NCBI GenBank assembly: GCA_017443685.1
Contig: JAFSYD010000175.1
Location: 1 to 6,290 of the forward strand
Direction of reading: 5' to 3'
Source: Lachnospiraceae bacterium
GTDB lineage: Bacteria; Bacillota; Clostridia; Lachnospirales; Lachnospiraceae
Length of the DNA: 6,290 nt
Shown one piece after another: positions 1-5,065 of this stretch (position 1 is the first letter of the stretch; each line of letters opens with the position of its first letter). Below the pieces are notes generated by a model. The model searched no databases, had not been told where the DNA came from, and saw nothing but the letters and a program-made list of their open reading frames with translations. A program made the position numbers and the translations under genes.

Positions 1-44
1 GTAACAAAACGCAGGCGTAGTGGACTACGCCGAGGCTTTGGTGC
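1..44. repeat. Two-tier palindromic element at window edge
   Basis: The inner stem GGCGTAG (14-20) pairs perfectly with CTACGCC (25-31) around a TGGA loop. A symmetric 3/3 internal loop separates it from an outer stem, 1-10 with 35-44, in which 8 of 10 positions pair, counting one G-T wobble. The outer stem probably continues or closes beyond base 1. The architecture resembles dispersed intergenic palindromic (REP-like) units, but I cannot confirm that other copies exist from this window. Confidence 0.55.
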
Positions 45-155
45 TGTGCCAGGCGGTGCATAGACGAGCGAATGTGTTAGTTAATTATTTTTCGCTGTAC
101 TAGGTTTGTATCAGCCAACGTTTATCAACACCGGTTTTCTTCTTTTACTCTGCCA

Positions 156-196
156 TTGCAATATAGCGTTGTGTTTCATGCTTTTTTATATTGCAA
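156..196. repeat. 10-bp perfect inverted repeat
   Basis: TTGCAATATA (156-165) is the exact reverse complement of TATATTGCAA (187-196), with a 21-base spacer ending in a T-run (182-187). It is immediately followed by a second palindrome, ACTGCAGT (197-204). It may be a stem-loop or a protein-binding site. No gene start lies close enough to assign a role. Confidence 0.6.
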
Positions 197-208
197 ACTG
201 CAGTCCAC

Positions 209-253
209 TTTGCACTGTATCAGTAAAGGTTGCGCGGCAGATTCCAGTGCAAA
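209..253. repeat. 9-bp perfect inverted repeat
   Basis: TTTGCACTG (209-217) and CAGTGCAAA (245-253) are exact reverse complements separated by 27 bases. A related word, TTTGCACTAT, recurs at 458-467, across the end of the kinase gene. The 18 bases from 206 and the 18 from 455 agree at about 13 positions. The function is unknown. Confidence 0.5.
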
Positions 254-302
254 AAGCCTGTTCACACCTGCGCTTGCGCAATGATGGAGACAAGGCTTTG
301 AT

Positions 303-365
303 GCACGCCCCCGTATGAGCATGAAGTGGGGGTGCTACACGTCCGGGGGACGTGTGTACAGCACC
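303..365. other. Strong 14-bp stem-loop with a competing hairpin
   Basis: Bases 331-344 pair without mismatch to 348-355 plus 360-365, leaving a GGG loop (345-347) and a four-base bulge GTAC (356-359). This is the strongest hairpin in the window. A second hairpin pairs 303-312 with 326-335 at 8 of 10 positions with a 13-base loop. Because 331-335 belongs to both, the two structures exclude each other. That geometry is what one expects of a switchable RNA, but no open reading frame or T-run sits where an attenuator would need it, and the transcribed strand is unknown. Confidence 0.6.
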
Positions 366-413
366 GACCGGAACGAAGTGTAGACAGCCTCACGGGAATG
401 CGAATATGGGGGA

Positions 414-445
414 GGATTGTGGGAGTGCGAAGCACGGAACAATCC
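414..445. other. Two-tier stem-loop downstream of the kinase gene
   Basis: GGATTGT (414-420) pairs with ACAATCC (439-445), and GTGC (425-428) pairs with GCAC (432-435) around a GAA loop. The tiers are separated by a 4/3 internal loop. It begins 18 bases beyond the kinase stop codon on the minus strand, where a 3'-end or terminator structure would be expected. On that strand it is followed by a C-rich run (TCCCCC), not by T residues, so it is not a canonical intrinsic terminator. It could still act as a 3'-stabilising or Rho-assisted end. Confidence 0.5.
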
Positions 446-462
446 GTAGGAATCATTTTGCA

Positions 463-1368
463 CTATAACCATGTATACCTCTTTACGATCCGCTCGACCG
501 AGACGTAATACGACCGGCCGAACATCGCAAGATGGTTCAGCAGATGGTAGAGGTTATAAAGCTCCCGCCGGTCCTCGTAACCGGGCTCCTTCCCCGCACG
601 GGCAAAATACGCGCGGTAAAACTCTCCCGAAAACCCTCCGAACAGCTCCGTCATCGCAAGGTCTGCCTCCGCCGCTCCCACATACGCCGCGGGGTCAATG
701 AGCCACGCGCTCCCGTCGCTTCCGCAAAGCACGTTCCCGCCCCAGAGATCCCCGTGCAAAAGAGACGGCACCTTCGGCTCCGCGATCCATCGGTCCAGCC
801 GGTCGAAAAGCGTTAAGATCCGCTTACGCATATCCGAATCAAAGTAACTTTCCGTTTCCTTCACCCTCGGCTCCAGCCGGCATTCACGGAAGAAATCCAC
901 CCAGCTATCCTTCGGTGTATTCACCTGCCGCCGGGCACCGATATAATTGTCTTTGTAAAAACCGTATTTTCCGCCCGGCACAAGGCTTTTCGTATCCGCG
1001 TGATGCATGGCAAAAAGGCCTTCTCCCAAAGCCTCCCAGTAATCTCCGTTCTTATGTACAGAGGGCACATAAGCAAGCATCAAAAACGCGCCCGCCTGTG
1101 CATCTTTTCCGACCGCAAGCACCTTCGGCACCCGTAAGGTATCCGTCCTTTCGATCGCTTCTAAGCCCTCGCTTTCGCAGACAAAAAAGTCCACATCCTT
1201 CGATCGGTTGGATTTGATAAAAACGCGCTCGCCATTCGATAATTCGGCACACGACGCCGCGTTAATATCGCCTCCGCTGACGCCCCGCTTCGCCGCAACC
1301 GTGACACCGCTGCCGAACACGGCTTTTACGGCATCATTGATCGACACATAAATCCTCTGCTCTTCCAT
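463..1368 (-). CDS. Fructosamine/ketosamine 3-kinase family protein
   Basis: This is a cytoplasmic small-molecule kinase of the fructosamine-3-kinase family (APH/choline-kinase-like fold). The family phosphorylates the sugar part of glycated amines so that the adduct breaks down, which repairs glycated protein. Numbering from the ATG, the sequence shows a glycine-rich VSGGDIN segment (about 30-36), an ATP-site lysine in VFIKSN (about 52), a helix-C ESEGL, the catalytic HGDLWGGN block (about 205-212) and the metal-binding LIDPAAYVG segment (about 223-231), followed by ExDLAMTELFGGF. All of these are family hallmarks, and 301 residues is the usual length. A GTG directly before the ATG is an alternative start. 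It lies only 8-11 bases after the dehydrogenase stop with a weak ribosome binding site, so it is probably translationally coupled and is the last gene of the run. Bacterial members are known to act on ribulosamines and erythrulosamines. The exact substrate here is inferred. Confidence 0.9.
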   Translation of the reverse strand: MEEQRIYVSINDAVKAVFGSGVTVAAKRGVSGGDINAASCAELSNGERVFIKSNRSKDVDFFVCESEGLEAIERTDTLRVPKVLAVGKDAQAGAFLMLAYVPSVHKNGDYWEALGEGLFAMHHADTKSLVPGGKYGFYKDNYIGARRQVNTPKDSWVDFFRECRLEPRVKETESYFDSDMRKRILTLFDRLDRWIAEPKVPSLLHGDLWGGNVLCGSDGSAWLIDPAAYVGAAEADLAMTELFGGFSGEFYRAYFARAGKEPGYEDRRELYNLYHLLNHLAMFGRSYYVSVERIVKRYTWL

Positions 1369-1379
1369 CACGCAACCGG

Positions 1380-2552
1380 TTACAGTGCCTTTCTGTATAT
1401 CTCTTCGACCGCTGCCGCGTCAAGCGGACGGATACGGGAAAGCTTTAACGTATCCTGCATCGTCGCATTCATCGCCAGATCGTGCAGATCCGCTTTGGTC
1501 ACGCCGACCTCAAGCTCAGCAAGCGTCGTCGGCATTCCTATGGATCTGAAATAATCCACCGTCTTTGCAATGCCCTCCTTTGCCGCAGCCGCATCATCCG
1601 CTTCGGTCACTTCCCATACCTTCCTTGCGTACCGCGCGAACCGGGGCAGCGCATCCTCATAAAGCGTTTCCGCCCACGCCCCCCAGACTGCCGCAAGCGA
1701 CGCCCCGTGCGTGACGCCGTATTTTGCCGACAGGGCGTGTCCGAACTTATGTACCGAGAAATCCTTTCCCCTGCCGCATTCCGTTAAGTTATTGTGAGAA
1801 ACGGAAGACGCCCAGAACACCTCGCTCATCGCGTGATAATCGGACGGATCCTTAACGATGACGGCTCCGTTCTTAATGACGGTGCGAAGGAGACCTTCCG
1901 CGATCTCGTCCGTTAAGTCACAGTCGCTGTCCGGGATAAAATACCGTTCCATTGTGTGCATCATAATATCCGTCACGCCGGCTGCCAGCTGGTACTTCGG
2001 CAGTGTCATCCCAAGCTCGGGATTGACGATAGCGAACCTGCACCGGTTGAATTCCGTGTTGATACCGGCTTTCTTTCCGATCTCTTCATTCGTCAGAACT
2101 GCGGAATCGCTCATCTCGCTGCCTGCCGCCGGCATCGTCAGCACTGCGCCGACCGGAAGCGACTTTGTAAGAGGAACCTTTTTCGTCCAAATATCCCACA
2201 GCTTTTCATCGGGGTTCGCGCTGCCGTGTGCGATCGCCTTAGCCGTATCGATCGCGCTGCCGCCTCCGATGCCGATGATGATATCGGCGCCGAACGCAGC
2301 CGCTTCCTTTACACCTTCCTCGGCGTGCGCAAGCGTCGGATTCGGCATCGCTCCGCCGAATTCACGAAACGCCACACCCGCTTCCTCCAAAGATTTCTCC
2401 ACACGCCCGACAAGACCGCTTTTTTTCGCACTCTGCTGCCCGAATACAAGCAGTGCTTTTTTCCCGAATCGCACCGCGGCCGCACCCGTTTCGTTTTCCG
2501 TGCCCTTCCCGAAGATGACCTCAGTCGGCAGATACAATCTGAAATTATCCAT
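1380..2552 (-). CDS. Iron-containing alcohol dehydrogenase, YqhD/BdhA type
   Basis: This is a cytoplasmic metal-dependent NAD(P)H aldehyde reductase/alcohol dehydrogenase of the Fe-ADH family. The N-terminal domain carries the nucleotide site IGGGSAIDTAKAIAHG (about 95-110). The C-terminal helical domain supplies the metal ligands Asp195 and His199 (GVTDIMMHTMERY), His268 and His282, with the same spacing as Asp194, His198, His267 and His281 of E. coli YqhD. The 390-residue length matches YqhD and clostridial butanol dehydrogenases (about 387-390). The ATG at 2552 follows AGGGG (2559-2563) at good spacing. The gene sits 57 bases after aroK and just before the sugar-amine kinase, so co-transcription is plausible. 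The YqhD group reduces many short aldehydes and reactive dicarbonyls, usually with NADPH. Whether this enzyme serves fermentation or detoxification cannot be read from the sequence. It shares a fold with dehydroquinate synthase but is not one. Confidence 0.93.
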   Translation of the reverse strand: MDNFRLYLPTEVIFGKGTENETGAAAVRFGKKALLVFGQQSAKKSGLVGRVEKSLEEAGVAFREFGGAMPNPTLAHAEEGVKEAAAFGADIIIGIGGGSAIDTAKAIAHGSANPDEKLWDIWTKKVPLTKSLPVGAVLTMPAAGSEMSDSAVLTNEEIGKKAGINTEFNRCRFAIVNPELGMTLPKYQLAAGVTDIMMHTMERYFIPDSDCDLTDEIAEGLLRTVIKNGAVIVKDPSDYHAMSEVFWASSVSHNNLTECGRGKDFSVHKFGHALSAKYGVTHGASLAAVWGAWAETLYEDALPRFARYARKVWEVTEADDAAAAKEGIAKTVDYFRSIGMPTTLAELEVGVTKADLHDLAMNATMQDTLKLSRIRPLDAAAVEEIYRKAL

Positions 2553-2585
2553 ATGTTTCCCCTTTCTATGTTTGCTCTATCGTTT

Positions 2586-2591
2586 ATTATA
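2586..2591 (-). promoter_or_regulatory. Possible -10 box for the dehydrogenase gene
   Basis: The 57-base gap between aroK and the dehydrogenase contains a perfect TATAAT on the minus strand, 34 bases before the start codon. At 17 bases upstream the -35 position reads GATAAG, a poor match, and no extended -10 is present. It may be a weak internal promoter or a chance match in AT-rich sequence. If active, the dehydrogenase and kinase could be expressed apart from aroD-aroK. Confidence 0.3.
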
Positions 2592-2609
2592 TTGTAAAGA
2601 ATAAATTGC

Positions 2610-3125
2610 TTATCCGTAAGCGATCCCCAGCCGGTCCGCGATCTCTTTTGCGACATCCTTTGTCGTTTTCTGCTCCGAACGGACCACATGATCCGCCGCC
2701 CTTTGATAAAACGGCAGACGCGCATCCATCATTTCCCTGATGTCTTCGATGTTCTTTTTCCCTTCCAAAAGCGGACGCCGGTTATTGCGGGACACGCGTT
2801 CGAGAATCGCCTCCGGCGAGGCTTCCAGCAGAACGATCACGCCGCCCTCCTTCATCGCCGCAACGTTCTCCCCACGAAGCACGACGCCGCCCCCGCAGGA
2901 GATCACACACCGCTTCATTGCGGAAAGCTCGCGGATGCATGCCGTCTCCACCGCTCGAAAATGCTCCTCCCCGTAAGCCGCGAAAATCTCTGAGATCGAC
3001 ATTTTCTGCTGCTGCGTCAGATATTGGTCGGAGTCGATGAACCGCCGGTGGAGAAGCCTTGCAAGCTCCCACCCGACCGTGGACTTGCCCACCCCCATAA
3101 AACCGATCAGAAAAATATTGTTCAT
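2610..3125 (-). CDS. aroK: Shikimate kinase
   Basis: This enzyme phosphorylates shikimate at the 3-hydroxyl with ATP, the fifth step of the shikimate pathway, in the cytoplasm. The 171-residue protein starts with a Walker A loop GFMGVGKST (8-16). It then has the shikimate-binding DSD (31-33), Arg57 in the HFRAVE segment, a GGG triplet (78-80), the LID arginine in RRPLL (about 117) and the C-terminal adenine/substrate segment ARLPFY (135-140). All positions agree with AroK/AroL, as does the length. Its ATG overlaps the aroD stop codon by 4 bases (ATGA), and AAAGG lies upstream inside aroD, so the two are co-translated. AroK and AroL isozymes cannot be told apart here, and I use aroK by convention. 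Confidence 0.96.
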   Translation of the reverse strand: MNNIFLIGFMGVGKSTVGWELARLLHRRFIDSDQYLTQQQKMSISEIFAAYGEEHFRAVETACIRELSAMKRCVISCGGGVVLRGENVAAMKEGGVIVLLEASPEAILERVSRNNRRPLLEGKKNIEDIREMMDARLPFYQRAADHVVRSEQKTTKDVAKEIADRLGIAYG

Positions 3126-3880
3126 CGCGCGTACCTTTCCATAAAATCAAGCCCCGCTTCCGCCTCGGCAAACGGCAGCTGCCCCGGTGCGCTCGGCTCG
3201 CTGCCGGCCGCGAACGTGATGCAGGAACCGAACAGCCCTCCCGCGATCCTCGTCAGCGCGCCCTCTTTTCCCATGGCGATCGCGACAAGCGGCACGTGAT
3301 GGTTCTTCTCGTGAAATTCCGCCGCGGCCGCCATCAGCAAAAACGCGTCGGAAGCCGTTTGCGGCATGACCGCAAGCTTTACAATGTCGCCGTCGAGCGA
3401 AGCCATTTTTTCAAAAATTTGCTCCATTTCCACGATGTCCGGCGTCCGTGCAAAATCGTGATGGGACAAAAGCACCAGCGCCCCGCGAAGATGCAGACCC
3501 CTGATGATCGCGGTCGGATCGGCAAAGGAGAACGCTTCCACATCAATGATGTCCGCCGCATGCGCCTGCGCGATCCGGTCATAGATATCGACAAGCCCGG
3601 CCTCATCAAGCTCCGCGGATCCGCCCTGCGCGACCGTGCGCACCGTCACAAGCAGGATCACATTCTTCGTCATCCCCTGCAGGGTGTCGAGCACCTCGCG
3701 TACTGCCTGCGGATCCGTATGCTCCCCGAAGCAGTCCACCCGCCATTCCAGCATCCGCACGCCCTCGTCGATCAGCGTTCCCGCGGCATCAAAAATATCC
3801 TCGGCGGTCCGTTCCGTGATCGGCACGCACACGATCGGCTTTGCCGTATCGACATGGATACCCTTTATGAAAATCGGCAT
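3122..3880 (-). CDS. aroD: Type I 3-dehydroquinate dehydratase
   Basis: This enzyme dehydrates 3-dehydroquinate to 3-dehydroshikimate through a Schiff-base lysine, the third step of the shikimate pathway. Key residues in the 252-residue protein are Glu45 in LEWRVD, Arg81 in TVRT, the catalytic His141 in SHHDF, the Schiff-base Lys168 in DIVKLAVMP, Arg211 in LTRIAGG, and Ser230/Gln234 in the substrate-closing loop SAPGQ. Spacing matches E. coli AroD (His143, Lys170, Arg213, Gln236), which is also 252 residues long. I chose the ATG at 3880 because GGAGGG lies four bases before it. A GTG in the same frame at 3919 would add 13 residues but has no binding site and no family support. The gene heads the minus-strand run and overlaps aroK by 4 bases. 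It is transcribed divergently from the shikimate dehydrogenase gene, which makes the next enzyme. Confidence 0.96.
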   Translation of the reverse strand: MPIFIKGIHVDTAKPIVCVPITERTAEDIFDAAGTLIDEGVRMLEWRVDCFGEHTDPQAVREVLDTLQGMTKNVILLVTVRTVAQGGSAELDEAGLVDIYDRIAQAHAADIIDVEAFSFADPTAIIRGLHLRGALVLLSHHDFARTPDIVEMEQIFEKMASLDGDIVKLAVMPQTASDAFLLMAAAAEFHEKNHHVPLVAIAMGKEGALTRIAGGLFGSCITFAAGSEPSAPGQLPFAEAEAGLDFMERYAR

Positions 3881-3884
3881 AAAA

Positions 3885-3890
3885 CCCTCC
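3885..3890 (-). promoter_or_regulatory. Ribosome binding site fixing the aroD start
   Basis: On the minus strand GGAGGG is followed by TTTT and ATG at 3880. This near-perfect Shine-Dalgarno sequence decides in favour of the shorter aroD reading over the upstream GTG at 3919. Confidence 0.8.
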
Positions 3891-3913
3891 CGAAAAAACT
3901 CATTGCCCGTCTG

Positions 3914-3937
3914 CCGCACGGTTACCTGCCGATGCGG
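3914..3937 (-). promoter_or_regulatory. Stem-loop in the aroD leader
   Basis: CCGCA (3914-3918) pairs with TGCGG (3933-3937), and CGG (3919-3921) pairs with CCG (3929-3931). This gives an 8-bp stem with one bulged base and a 7-base loop, within the predicted 75-base leader. On the minus strand a T6 run follows 15 bases later (3898-3893), too far for a standard terminator. A shorter alternative stem, CCGT with ACGG, would compete with it. A regulatory role is only a possibility. Confidence 0.4.
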
Positions 3938-3960
3938 ATGACATTTTTCGTATGCTCATT

Positions 3961-3989
3961 ATTTTAATTGACCGGGTCCGACAAATCAA
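3961..3989 (-). promoter_or_regulatory. Promoter candidate for aroD-aroK operon
   Basis: On the minus strand TTGATT (3989-3984) is separated by exactly 17 bases from TAAAAT (3966-3961), a good housekeeping sigma-factor match. Transcription would begin near 3954, leaving a leader of about 75 bases before the aroD ATG at 3880. Its -10 box lies beside the -35 box of the opposing promoter, so both cannot be occupied by RNA polymerase at once. Confidence 0.65.
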
Positions 3990-3996
3990 GTAAAAT
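3968..3996 (+). promoter_or_regulatory. Promoter candidate for aroE
   Basis: TTGACC (3968-3973) lies exactly 17 bases before TAAAAT (3991-3996), close to the TTGACA/TATAAT consensus. Transcription would start near 4003, giving a leader of about 100 bases before the ATG at 4104. The -35 box of the divergent aroD promoter falls inside this spacer. Confidence 0.7.
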
Positions 3997-4052
3997 ACCA
4001 TCGATTACAATTTAAGCGCCTTGCCAATATGCGTTTTTTCTATAGGTAATCC

Positions 4053-4080
4053 CCGCGCAAAAACCGCGGCTGCCTGCCGC
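4053..4080 (+). promoter_or_regulatory. Two mutually exclusive small stems in the aroE leader
   Basis: CCGCG (4053-4057) can pair with CGCGG (4065-4069), loop of 7. Alternatively GCGGC (4066-4070) can pair with GCCGC (4076-4080), loop of 5. The shared bases make the two exclusive. They lie 12 bases or more before the GAGGAA ribosome binding site (4092-4097). There is no T-box or known riboswitch signature, so the role is open. Confidence 0.35.
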
Positions 4081-4103
4081 AATACGGAAATGAGGAATTT
4101 TTT

Positions 4104-4964
4104 ATGCATACGATCAGCGGTACCACCACTTTGATCTGTCTTCTGGGACACCCCATCGCGCACAGCGTATCACCGCGGATGCACAACGCGGCGTTCGACG
4201 CGCTGGGGCTTGACTATGCGTATCTCGCGTTTGATGTGACGCCCGATGATCTGCCTTTTGCCCTGCGGGGATTGCGCACCTTCGGCGCGCGCGGATGCAA
4301 TCTGACGATGCCTCTGAAAAAAGCGGTCATTCCCCATCTGGATGAATTATCCGACGCCGCGCGGCTGTCCGGCTCGGTGAACACGATCGTCATAGAAAAC
4401 GGAAAGCTCATCGGACACACCACCGACGGGATCGGTTATGTGGATGCACTGAAAAAAGAAGACGGCTTCGACATCCCGGGAAAAACGATCACCCTCTTAG
4501 GCGCGGGCGGCGCCGCGGAATCCATCATTACGCAGGCGGCGCTTTCGGGTGCGAAGGAGATCCGCGTTTTTAAAAGGAAAAACGCGACCTTTGCCAATGC
4601 TGCCGCGTTTGCGGGAAAGATCGCGGATGCAACCGGCTGCGCCATTTCCGTTCTTCCGATGGAAGACGCGGATGCTCTGCGTTCGTCAATAGCCGGGAGT
4701 GATCTTCTATGCAACGCGACAAACGTCGGCATGGGCGACGATGCGCGCACGCTGGTTCCGAAGGAGTTTTTACACAAGGGTCTCTTCGTCTCGGACATCA
4801 TCTATCACCCGGCGGAAACAACGCTGCTTTCGGACGCAAAAAACGCCGGCTGCCGGACGGCAAACGGCGCGAATATGCTCCTCTATCAGGGGGCAGCGGC
4901 TTTTTGGTTATGGACCGGTCACGAGATGCCGGTAGAGGCCGCAAAACAGGCTTTGAACGGATGA
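4104..4964 (+). CDS. aroE: Shikimate dehydrogenase (possibly quinate/shikimate type)
   Basis: This enzyme reduces 3-dehydroshikimate to shikimate with a nicotinamide cofactor, the step between AroD and AroK. The 286-residue protein has the substrate-domain motif SVSP (21-24), the NLTMPLK segment with catalytic Lys72, SVNT (91-94), TTDGIG with catalytic Asp108, the nucleotide loop GAGGAA (133-138), NATNVGM (204-210) and the closing GANMLLYQGA segment (255-264). The start is set by GAGGAA (4092-4097) upstream of the ATG. Length and the C-terminal half (FKRKNATF where YdiB has a FNRRDEFF-like segment, then a TxVGM and LWTG ending) resemble E. coli YdiB (288 residues) more than AroE (272). Dual quinate/shikimate activity is therefore possible. 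The gene is monocistronic, divergent from aroD, and its 3' end abuts a degenerate tandem repeat. Confidence 0.93.
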   Translation: MHTISGTTTLICLLGHPIAHSVSPRMHNAAFDALGLDYAYLAFDVTPDDLPFALRGLRTFGARGCNLTMPLKKAVIPHLDELSDAARLSGSVNTIVIENGKLIGHTTDGIGYVDALKKEDGFDIPGKTITLLGAGGAAESIITQAALSGAKEIRVFKRKNATFANAAAFAGKIADATGCAISVLPMEDADALRSSIAGSDLLCNATNVGMGDDARTLVPKEFLHKGLFVSDIIYHPAETTLLSDAKNAGCRTANGANMLLYQGAAAFWLWTGHEMPVEAAKQALNG

Positions 4965-4987
4965 ATTACCGAACCTCTTCCGGGCGA

Positions 4988-5065
4988 TTCTGAATCCGGG
5001 TATATCGCTGCGCCTCCTGCGGACAGTTCTGAATCCGTGTGAATCACTGTGCATCTCGCGATCAG
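4988..5065. repeat. Two-copy 39-bp degenerate tandem repeat
   Basis: Bases 4988-5026 and 5027-5065 align without gaps at 29 of 39 positions, sharing the 11-base start TTCTGAATCCG. In the same 39-base phase, 4949-4987 (over the aroE stop) matches the second copy at 19 of 39. The bases from 5066, inside the esterase 3' end, repeat AATCCGG and a following TA. The repeat thus fills the convergent gap and may extend into both genes. No T-run terminator is evident in this gap. Confidence 0.75.

Larger units (their letters stand above)
1..462. other. Gene-free, hairpin-rich intergenic region
   Basis: I see no convincing protein gene here. The only open frames are a 70-codon plus frame starting at a TTG (106-318) and an overlapping 64-codon minus frame (262-456). 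Neither has a good ribosome binding site or a recognisable family. What the stretch does hold is a chain of inverted repeats: 1-44, 156-196, 209-253, 253-299, 303-335, 331-365 and 414-445, described separately where strong. The region lies downstream of the kinase gene (which ends at 463), so part of it could form the 3' end of the minus-strand operon transcript. No hairpin is followed by a clear T-run on either strand, so I cannot name an intrinsic terminator. The left end is cut by the window. Confidence 0.6.
3961..3996. promoter_or_regulatory. 36-bp dyad joining both divergent promoters
   Basis: ATTTTAATTGA (3961-3971) and TCAAGTAAAAT (3986-3996) are reverse complements at 10 of 11 positions, around a 14-base centre. 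Each arm contains the -10 box of one promoter (read on the opposite strand) and the core of the -35 box of the other. The symmetry may simply follow from two similar promoters facing away from each other with overlapping boxes, or it may also be an operator for a dimeric regulator. Confidence 0.65.

Noticed and set aside
300..445. A group II intron domain, a retron RNA or another named structured RNA.
   Set aside because: No domain V consensus, reverse transcriptase gene or other diagnostic core motif is visible in the window, so only a generic structured region is reported.
106..456. A 70-codon plus-strand frame (106-318) and a 64-codon minus-strand frame (262-456) as small genes.
   Set aside because: The plus frame begins at a TTG without a ribosome binding site, the two overlap, and both run through strong inverted repeats. 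The residue patterns match no family I know.
1380..2552. A dehydroquinate synthase (aroB) replacing the missing pathway step.
   Set aside because: Dehydroquinate synthase and Fe-ADH share a fold, but this protein has the Fe-ADH ligand spacing (Asp195, His199, His268, His282) and YqhD-like motifs throughout.
1858..2604. A 248-codon plus-strand frame.
   Set aside because: It lies antisense to the well-supported dehydrogenase, which has all its metal and cofactor residues. The frame is a by-product of codon bias.
3881..3919. An upstream GTG start for aroD that adds 13 residues.
   Set aside because: It has no ribosome binding site, while the ATG at 3880 has GGAGGG at ideal spacing and gives the 252-residue length of E. 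coli AroD.
4003..4103. A T-box or amino-acid-responsive attenuator in the aroE leader, suggested by AACCGCGG near 4063.
   Set aside because: The leader is only about 100 bases, the full T-box consensus (AGGGTGGNACCGCG) is absent, and no terminator with a T-run follows the motif.
4965..5061. A bidirectional intrinsic terminator between the convergent genes.
   Set aside because: I found only a short CCG/GATTC palindrome near 4979-4999 with a tiny loop and no T-run on either strand. The repeat explains the sequence better.
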